Assembly: GCA_026125865.1 (NCBI GenBank)
Contig: JAHCKI010000008.1
Span: forward strand, 1 to 21,233
Direction: 5' to 3'
Length of the DNA: 21,233 nt
Source: Rhodospirillales bacterium
GTDB taxonomy: Bacteria > Pseudomonadota > Alphaproteobacteria > Rhodospirillales > Defluviicoccaceae
The translations under genes were made by a program, and so were the position numbers. How positions within the stretch are numbered: position 1 is the stretch's first letter; every line of letters begins with the position of its first letter. Positions 15,492 to 21,233 of the stretch are shown here, in pieces. Under the pieces are notes generated by a model, which saw nothing but the letters and a program-made list of their open reading frames with translations, ran no database searches and had not been told where the DNA came from.

Positions 15492-17756
15492 ATGAGCGAC
15501 CAAGAGTGACCTCCGGGTGGGTCAAGGCATTTGAGGACGAATTCGACAACCTCAACCTTTGGAATGGTTCAAGCGACGTGGAAACCTCCACCAATGGGGG
15601 AAACGACATCCGGATCAGCGAGCTGCAATATTACGTCAAATCCCCGCATCGACAAGGTTAACCCGTTTGTCATTGATGATGGCGTTCTCCATCCGAGCGG
15701 AGGTCGCGCCGGCGTCGCTGAAAAATGACATCGAGGGCGCGTACACGTCCGGGTTGCTGACGACCGAGAGTCCTTTTCCCAGACCTATGGTTATTTTGAG
15801 GTGCGCGCCAAGGGATCCCTGAGGGCAGGGTTGTGGCCGGCTTTCTGGATGCTTCCTTCACCCGAATACATCCCGAACAATGTCTCCAACTCGGCGAAAT
15901 CTGACATTCTTAAGAAGTCCTCGGCGATGACACATCGACCTCTACGTCGTCTTGCGCACTAACGAACAGGCAACTCTTGTTTCATTCATTGCATAGCGAC
16001 CGCCGATCTTTCCCGCGATTTCCATACCTTCGGGCTGAAATGGACACCGTCGGAACTGGTCTGGTTCCTGGACGGAACCGAAATCGTCTCACGGCCGACA
16101 CCGGCCGACCTGCATAGTCCCATGTACCTGCAGCTCAATTTGGCGGTGGGAGGGAATTGGCCGGGGGCGCCGAACAATTCAACGGTTTTTCCCGCGGACT
16201 ACATGATCGACTACGTCCGCGTGTACGGCCCCAGGGAGTCTTCATTTGTGCTGCAAACGATCGAGTCCTTGGAGGTCGAGGAACACGCTCCCGTCGGCAC
16301 CAAGGTCGGAGTCGTCATGGCGCTGACAAGCGACGGCCAGCCGGCCGACGTTACCTATTCCCTGCTCAATGACCCGCTGGGCCGCTTCGCCATCGATCCT
16401 AAAAACGGGACCATATCGGTTGCCAATTCGAACCTCATCGATTTCGAACTCGACGCCGCTCCCACGTTTACGGTGTTGGCGGCCGCACCGGATGGTTCGC
16501 GTGCCACTTTGAATACGGCCGCCAGCCTCATCGACATCGCTGACAGTGACGCTTCAAGCGTATCCGCCATCAAATTCGACGGCCACGGCGATGTGAGCGT
16601 GCCGCACCACAAGGCTCTCGATCCGACTGGAGACTTCACGATCGAAGTCCGTGCCCGTTTTGACAGCTTCTCAGGACACCAGATCCTTGTGCAGAAATCG
16701 ACCGATTGGGAAAAAAACGGGTTCTTCCTGAAGCTCACCAACGGAACACTGGAGTTCCTGCATGGATCTCCCAAAGGCGCCTTGCCGACCCCAAACGGCT
16801 CCATTGATTTGCTTCAAGAAGACAATCACGGCATTGCCTTGAATGCTTGGCACGACATTGCTCTCGTGCGTAAAGGGGCGAATGAGTATTTCTATGTTGA
16901 CGGCAACTTGATCGCGTCGGCGGCATCGAAATCCAGTCTCGTCTCCTCCAATGGGGAATTCATCATCGGCGAAGGTGTGATCGGCTCCATTGATGAGGTG
17001 CGATTGTGGGATCACTCCCGCCAGCCGGATGACATTAAAAGCGATTTGGGCGCGGATCTGACGGGCAACGAACACGGTCTCGTCGCCCACTATACCTTCC
17101 AGGACAGCGGCACGGCCGTGGTCGACCGCACCGGCAATGGTCACGACGGGGTTGTAACGAAAGCGACGTGGGTGGACGGAAGTGGCAAGGGCGATACGAG
17201 TAAAATAAATGAGATAGACGGAACCGACAAAAGCGAAACCCTGAACGGCACGAATGAAGACGACAGCATTCACGGCAAAGGCGGCAGAGACACGATAAAC
17301 GGTCGCGATGGTGAAGACGAAATTCATGGCGATGCCGGCAATGATAGGTTGAACGGACAGGATGGAAACGACGTTCTACTCGGCGGGCCAGGAAATGACC
17401 GGCTTCAAGGAGGCGCGGGCGCGGACAGCTTGAATGGCGGTCCTGGGCGGGATGTGCTCATCGGTGGCGACGGCGAGGACACGTTTATTTTCGACGACGG
17501 TAACCGCGCCGATACGGTCCGGGATTTCAAGCCCGGCCTCGACAAAATCTGGCTAAAGATATCCGCGTTCGCGGATAACAACATCGGTGATTTTTCAGAA
17601 TATTTGCGAACCAAAGTCACAAACGGAGATTTGCTCATTCAGTTCGACGGCAATGGGGAATTGAAAGGCGGTACCCAAACGCTCGCCATCCTCAAGGACG
17701 GGAAAGATTTGAATTTGGAGCAGCTCATTGCGGATGGAGATCTTTGGGTCACCTGA
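15492..17756 (+). pseudogene. Secreted GH16 glucanase with cadherin-like, LamG and RTX domains, frameshifted at its 5' end
   Basis: A modular type I-secretion substrate of about 750 residues. GH16 enzymes cleave beta-1,3 or beta-1,4 glucans and related galactans. The GH16 part (15492 to about 16,230) is broken into several frames: WVKAFEDEFDNLNLWNGSS, then NPFVIDDGVL, then YTSGLLTTE, then ESFSQTYGYFEVRAKGS with GLWPAFWMLP. Near 15,895-15,920 the catalytic EIDILE motif is readable only if single-base changes are undone. From 15963 one frame runs to the stop: ADLSRDFHTFGLKW, WFLDGTEIVSRP, LNLAVGGNWPGAP and YMIDYVRVYGP. A cadherin-like domain follows (about 16,248-16,550), then a LamG/concanavalin-like domain (about 16,567-17,184), RTX nonapeptides (about 17,214-17,495) and a C-terminal secretion region (DTVRDFKPGLDKIWL). 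As with other RTX exoproteins, no N-terminal signal peptide is seen. The intact downstream frame alone would not be catalytic. Confidence 0.83.
17214..17495 (+). repeat. RTX calcium-binding nonapeptide repeats in the GH16 protein
   Basis: About eight to nine degenerate GGxGxDxxx units, for example GGPGNDRLQ, GGAGADSLN, GGPGRDVLI and GGDGEDTFI. They form calcium-binding beta rolls that fold outside the cell after type I secretion. The first copies are more degenerate than the last. Confidence 0.9.
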
Positions 17757-17800
17757 CGAGATGCAACGAATTCTTCCCGCAACGACCGCTTGATTACCTA

Positions 17801-17820
17801 CCGACCCCCTGAGAGGTCGG
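17801..17820 (+). terminator. Small hairpin after the GH16 gene
   Basis: CCGACC and GGTCGG pair around an eight-base loop 45 bases after the stop. No T run follows, so it is a weak terminator candidate. Confidence 0.3.
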
Positions 17821-17851
17821 AGGAAAGCCTTGTCTCGACACCTTCTTTAGA

Positions 17852-17879
17852 TTGAAAAAAATCTTCATACACTTATTAA
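17852..17879 (+). promoter_or_regulatory. Possible promoter for the sensor-MCP pair
   Basis: TTGAAA (17852-17857) and TATTAA (17874-17879) are 16 bases apart in an AT-rich stretch about 120 bases before the sensor ORF. It matches the sigma-70 consensus at five and four of six positions. Confidence 0.35.
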
Positions 17880-17998
17880 AAGTTGATATCTCCACGATAA
17901 CAGGGTAGTAATCTCCCCCATACGGGGCTCATTCTTCCGCCCGTTTCTGAGGCCCCGAGTCCCCGCGAACAAGTTCCATGAGAAGGGTGAGAAGTACC

Positions 17999-18577
17999 AT
18001 GCGTATGACGCTTTCAACGATCGTCGTGGGTAGTTTAATGATCGCTACCGTCGCCCAGGCCACCGACAGTCATGTCGCTCCTGTGACCGAGTTTGCCAAA
18101 AACAATGTCGCCAAGTGGATCAGCGATCCCTTGGTTGTCGACGCGGTCAAGGCGCAGAACGCTGCGAACGCCGACCTGAGCCAAGGCGATATCGATGCCA
18201 AGGACAAACAATGGCGCGCCGAGACGTCTGCGTCTTCCCATCCCTTGATCGACAAAGTCCTCAGCAATGACTTGTCAAAACACCTGAAGTCGGTGAAGGA
18301 CGCCACCCAAGGTTTGGTGACCGAGATCATTGTCATGGACAACAAGGGACTGAATGTGGGCCAGAGCGACCCGACCTCGGACTATTGGCAAGGCGACGAA
18401 GCGAAGTGGCAAAAGACATTTCTTCAGGGCGCCGACGCGATTTTCGTGGATGAAGTCGAGAAGGATGAATCCACTCAAGCGTTTCAGTCGCAGGTCAGCA
18501 TGTCCATCGCCGATCCGGCGAACGGCCAAGTGATCGGCTCGATTACGGTCGGCGTTGACGTGGAAGCGCTGCCCTAA
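17999..18577 (+). CDS. Exported PDC-like (Cache) sensor protein
   Basis: The 192-residue product has a signal peptide (about 1-21, cleavage after VAQA) and no other membrane span, so it should be a soluble periplasmic protein. The mature part has an N-terminal helix (HVAPVTEFAKNNVAKWISDP) and a single PDC-like fold with IIVMDNKGLNVGQSDPTSDY, the tryptophan-rich YWQGDEAKWQKTF, and a closing strand pair VSMSIADP and GQVIGSITVGVDVEAL. These resemble the ligand-binding domains of chemoreceptors and histidine kinases, here without a signalling domain. I chose ATG at 17999 because GGTGAG lies just upstream; the ATG at 17978 has no such site. It is 54 bases before an MCP on the same strand, which suggests that it presents a ligand to that receptor. 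The ligand is unknown. Confidence 0.72.
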   Translation: MRMTLSTIVVGSLMIATVAQATDSHVAPVTEFAKNNVAKWISDPLVVDAVKAQNAANADLSQGDIDAKDKQWRAETSASSHPLIDKVLSNDLSKHLKSVKDATQGLVTEIIVMDNKGLNVGQSDPTSDYWQGDEAKWQKTFLQGADAIFVDEVEKDESTQAFQSQVSMSIADPANGQVIGSITVGVDVEALP

Positions 18578-18631
18578 TGGCAATGCCCTGTTCTCGAGCT
18601 GAAATGGCTATTTCCAATAGCGAGCCTTCCT

Positions 18632-20320
18632 ATGTCCGAAATGGTTAAGACGGTAACCAGCCGATCAGCACCCGTCAGATCGATCATTCGTTCGCAATCG
18701 ATCGCTCAGAAGCTGGTCGTGGTGCTGACCATCGCCGTCGTCGCAGCCTTTGCCATCGTTGCTTTCGCGGCCAGCCAGAAGCAACGATCGAGCCTCCACA
18801 ATGAAGGGCACAAGGCCTTCCTTCTCACCACGCAGGTTCTTGCAGAACACGTGGCCGGCGGACTCAAATGGAATAAGGCGGCGGCGGTTGAAGAAGCCTA
18901 TAGCTCTTTCGCAAATGCTACCGACTCTTCTATTGGCGCCATCATGACTTGGAATCGCGATGGGGACGTCGTCACGACTCACAGTGGCGAGGGCTTTGAT
19001 GCCCAAGCACTGGCTCCGGTCTTGCAGCGCTCCCTGTCGCGCGACGGCAGCGATAACAGCCTTTACACCGAAATGAAGGAACATAGCTTCATCGTCGCCT
19101 TACCGGCGGGGCGAGGTAAGGACGGCACGCGCAACGGTACACTAGCCATCGCCTGGAATCTGAGACCGCTTGAATCCAGGGTTCAGGAATCACTGTATGA
19201 ACTCATCGGGATCGCCGCCGTAAGCGCGTTGGTGATTGCTCTCGGGATCTGGATGACGTCGCGCTACCTCGTTGGCCGCCCAATCACCAAGATGACCGCG
19301 ACCATGGCGGCGCTGGCGGCCGGTGATCATTCCATCACGATACACGGACGCGAGCGCAGCGACGAAATCGGCCGTATGGCGGAAACCCTTCAGGTATTCA
19401 AGGACAACGCCATCAAGAAAGATCTCCTTGAAAAGGAGCAAATCGAATCTGCAAAGCGCGCCGAGGAACAGCAGCGTCAAACCCGGCTAAAAATGGCTGA
19501 TGACATCGAAGGCAGCGTTAAAAACGTGGTCCAGACAATCGCCGCCGCCGCGACGGAGATGCGTTCGGTCGCCGAGAGTATGGCGCACACGGCGGAATTG
19601 GCCAACGAACAGGCAATGGCGGTCGCCGGCGCAACCGAGGAGACCTCCACCAACGTGGAGGCGATGGCGGCGGCTTCGGAGCAGCTTTCCGGTTCGGTCT
19701 CCGAAATCGGTCGCCAAGTCGCACGCTCTCGTGATGTGGCCGAACAGGCGCAGCACAGCAGCCAGGCGGCAACAACGACAACCCAAAACCTGGCGGACAT
19801 GGCGCGAAAAGTGGGTGACGTGGTGAAGTTGATCACCGACATCGCCGAGCAGACCAATCTTTTGGCCCTGAATGCCACGATCGAGGCCGCCCGCGCCGGA
19901 GACGCGGGTAAGGGGTTTGCTGTCGTTGCCTCCGAGGTCAAGTCCCTGGCCAATCAGACGGCGACGGCGACGGAAGAAATTTCCAGCCAGATCAACGCCA
20001 TGCAGGCTGCAACGAGTGATTCCGTGCGGGCCATCGAGGATATTCGCGAAGTCATCGCGCAATTGAGCGAAACCGCGGCATCCATCAATATTGCGGTCGA
20101 AGAGCAGAGCGCCTCAACGTTGGAGATTTCCAAGAACGCCCAGGAGGCCGCGACAGGAACAAAAGGGGTGTCGAGCAGCATCGCGTCCGTGCAGACAACG
20201 GTCGCCGAAACCGGCGCAGCGGCCAGTCAGGTTCTCGGAGCCGCAAATGAGCTTTCGCAGCAGTCGGAGGGGCTCAATCGCCTGATGGACGATTTCCTCG
20301 CCAACATGCGAGCCGCTTGA
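18632..20320 (+). CDS. Methyl-accepting chemotaxis protein
   Basis: A 562-residue transmembrane chemoreceptor. TM1 is at about 28-47, then a periplasmic sensor of roughly 140 residues, TM2 at about 191-209, a HAMP domain (RYLVGRPITKMTATMAALAA and DEIGRMAETLQVFKDN) and a long cytoplasmic coiled coil. The tip region KLITDIAEQTNLLALNATIE and ARAGDAGKGFAVVASEVKSL (about 399-439) is the invariant CheA/CheW-binding hairpin. It should steer the flagellar motor via CheA and a CheY. No C-terminal pentapeptide for CheR docking is seen. The RBS is weak, and an ATG three codons later is an alternative. It follows the exported PDC-like protein and is closed by a strong hairpin. The ligand is unknown. Confidence 0.95.
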   Translation: MSEMVKTVTSRSAPVRSIIRSQSIAQKLVVVLTIAVVAAFAIVAFAASQKQRSSLHNEGHKAFLLTTQVLAEHVAGGLKWNKAAAVEEAYSSFANATDSSIGAIMTWNRDGDVVTTHSGEGFDAQALAPVLQRSLSRDGSDNSLYTEMKEHSFIVALPAGRGKDGTRNGTLAIAWNLRPLESRVQESLYELIGIAAVSALVIALGIWMTSRYLVGRPITKMTATMAALAAGDHSITIHGRERSDEIGRMAETLQVFKDNAIKKDLLEKEQIESAKRAEEQQRQTRLKMADDIEGSVKNVVQTIAAAATEMRSVAESMAHTAELANEQAMAVAGATEETSTNVEAMAAASEQLSGSVSEIGRQVARSRDVAEQAQHSSQAATTTTQNLADMARKVGDVVKLITDIAEQTNLLALNATIEAARAGDAGKGFAVVASEVKSLANQTATATEEISSQINAMQAATSDSVRAIEDIREVIAQLSETAASINIAVEEQSASTLEISKNAQEAATGTKGVSSSIASVQTTVAETGAAASQVLGAANELSQQSEGLNRLMDDFLANMRAA

Positions 20321-20331
20321 TCAATAAAGTT

Positions 20332-20354
20332 GCGGGCCGGATAATCCGGCCCGC
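20332..20354. terminator. Strong hairpin between convergent genes
   Basis: GCGGGCCGGA (20332-20341) and TCCGGCCCGC (20345-20354) form a perfect ten-base stem with a three-base loop, 12 bases after the MCP stop and 43 bases after the TadG-like stop. On the plus strand ATATCG follows. On the minus strand AACTTTATTG follows. It probably ends transcription from both sides. Confidence 0.7.
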
Positions 20355-20396
20355 ATATCGTAGACTCGGCTGATAAGTCTGCAGCCGAATTGAAAT

Positions 20397-21131
20397 TTAC
20401 TTGGTCAGCCTAAGCTGTGAGAGGTGATTGGCGATTTCGTGGAACGCCAGGAGCAGGCTGTCTCGGCTCGGTGCGTAGTAGTAATAGGGCGTGTCGGGAC
20501 CGCTGGCGACCTCTTTGAGGAGTGTTTGCAGTTCGCTGCCTTCGTTGGCGAATTGGATGACATAGACGCGTACCCCGTCGGCCTTGACGTTGGCGGACAA
20601 CAAGCGCAGGCGTTCGTCCATGGCGTCGCGACTGCCGCTCCAGCCACATAGTCCGAATACCGCTCGGTAGCCATCGCCAGAGGCGGCGCAATTCTCGCCG
20701 TCGGTAAGCAACACGATGGCTTGTTCGCGGTTGTAATCAGGATTGAGCACGGCCTGGGTAAAGGGGGGCTCCGGCGTCAAGACCCGCCACGCCCAGCCCA
20801 ATCCGGCGGGAATATTGGTGTTACCGCTCGATCCGAGCCCATCGATGGCATCCAGAACTTCGGATTTGACATTGGTCAGCGGCAAAATGCGGGAAGAGGA
20901 ACAATCCGCACACTCTTCGCCGCCAACAGAGAGTTCGCATACGCCGCCCCATTTCGGCTCTCCGCCCCACTGAGTGTGCTCACCCGGGAAAATGGGCTGC
21001 CAACCCATCCAATCCACACCGCCTCCGGAATAGGGCTCCTTTTCGATGTCGGCTTGGCCGTCGGCGGGTAAGCCGCTCAGGTAGCGACTGAAAACGCAGC
21101 CGCGCCAGTTCGGCGGGGGAAAAGACAACAA
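20397..21131 (-). CDS. TadG-like vWA-domain protein of the Tad pilus, C-terminal part
   Basis: The frame encodes the C-terminal part of a von Willebrand A protein of the TadG family, a Tad/Flp pilus assembly protein anchored in the cell envelope. Recognisable parts are a Cys- and Trp-rich insert (NWRGCVFSRY, then CELSVGGEECADC), the MIDAS-type threonine in GSSGNTNIPAGLGWAW, the strand AIVLLTDGEN, and the closing VRVYVIQFANEG and FHEIANHLSQLRLTK. The N-terminal TadE/TadG membrane anchor and the DxSxS metal motif would lie beyond the window. No proper start codon fits: the given 5' end is a TTG, and the frame stays open back to an in-frame TAG at 21210-21212. The peptide before 21131 (INPETGASQNELYYANNSH) still looks coding. 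The gene may be interrupted, or there is an error near the end of the sequence. Confidence 0.7.
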   Translation of the reverse strand: MLSFPPPNWRGCVFSRYLSGLPADGQADIEKEPYSGGGVDWMGWQPIFPGEHTQWGGEPKWGGVCELSVGGEECADCSSSRILPLTNVKSEVLDAIDGLGSSGNTNIPAGLGWAWRVLTPEPPFTQAVLNPDYNREQAIVLLTDGENCAASGDGYRAVFGLCGWSGSRDAMDERLRLLSANVKADGVRVYVIQFANEGSELQTLLKEVASGPDTPYYYYAPSRDSLLLAFHEIANHLSQLRLTK

Positions 21132-21233
21132 TGGAACATGAGAATTGTTGGCGTAATACAGTTCGTTCTGAGAGGCACCGGTTTCCGGATTGATAAAGGC
21201 CGCGACGGACTAGGTTGTCTTGCTGCCAGGAGT

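Noticed and set aside
16122..17756. Complete stand-alone RTX/LamG protein starting at 16122
   Set aside because: Its first residues are the GH16 C-terminal strands (LNLAVGGNWPGAP), and matching GH16 blocks lie directly upstream in other frames, so it is the tail of a longer gene.

Overview
The window is chromosomal DNA from a motile, flagellated alphaproteobacterium, most likely a member of the Rhodospirillales or a close relative. The evidence is the gene order fliL-fliM-DUF6468-motE-cheY next to a divergent flgF-flgG pair, an aminopeptidase P with the N-terminal extension I associate with that group, a TorF-type porin and a Tad-pilus vWA protein. This placement rests on family recognition only. 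No rRNA, tRNA, CRISPR array, transposase or integrase was seen.

Layout. Positions 1-1334 (minus strand) hold the start of flgG (cut by the window edge) and complete flgF, both distal or proximal rod proteins. A very good sigma-54 promoter match lies just upstream of flgF. Positions 1637-5131 (plus strand) hold fliL, fliM, a DUF6468 membrane/coiled-coil protein, a MotE-like protein and a single-domain CheY. Positions 5244-10404 hold a tightly coupled trio: two MotB-like proteins, of which only the second keeps the proton-channel aspartate, and a 1170-residue exported protein with beta-type repeats and TPRs. The start and stop codons in the trio overlap, so it is probably one transcription unit. 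Positions 10537-11837 hold speD and speE (spermidine synthesis), also overlapping.

From about 12,970 to 15,965 three neighbouring genes all carry several frameshifts: an M24 Xaa-Pro aminopeptidase (minus), a TorF-like porin (minus) and a GH16-cadherin-LamG-RTX secreted glucanase (plus). Codon-level conservation on both sides of each break is very good. The choice is therefore between a local patch of sequencing indels and very recent decay; I cannot decide between them from sequence alone. A palindromic intergenic repeat sits between the first two genes.

Positions 17999-20320 hold an exported PDC-like sensor protein followed by a two-TM methyl-accepting chemotaxis protein. A strong hairpin separates them from a convergent TadG-like vWA gene at the right edge (20397-21131), whose upstream reading frame meets an in-frame TAG.

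Functionally the left half is flagellar rod, C-ring, stator and chemotaxis output. The right half adds chemoreception, an outer-membrane porin, a type I-secreted polysaccharide hydrolase and a surface pilus component, which fits an environmental swimmer that senses and digests polysaccharide. No wholly new system is proven. The most system-like candidate is the module of unequal MotB-like proteins plus the giant exported TPR protein, followed by the sensor/MCP pair.
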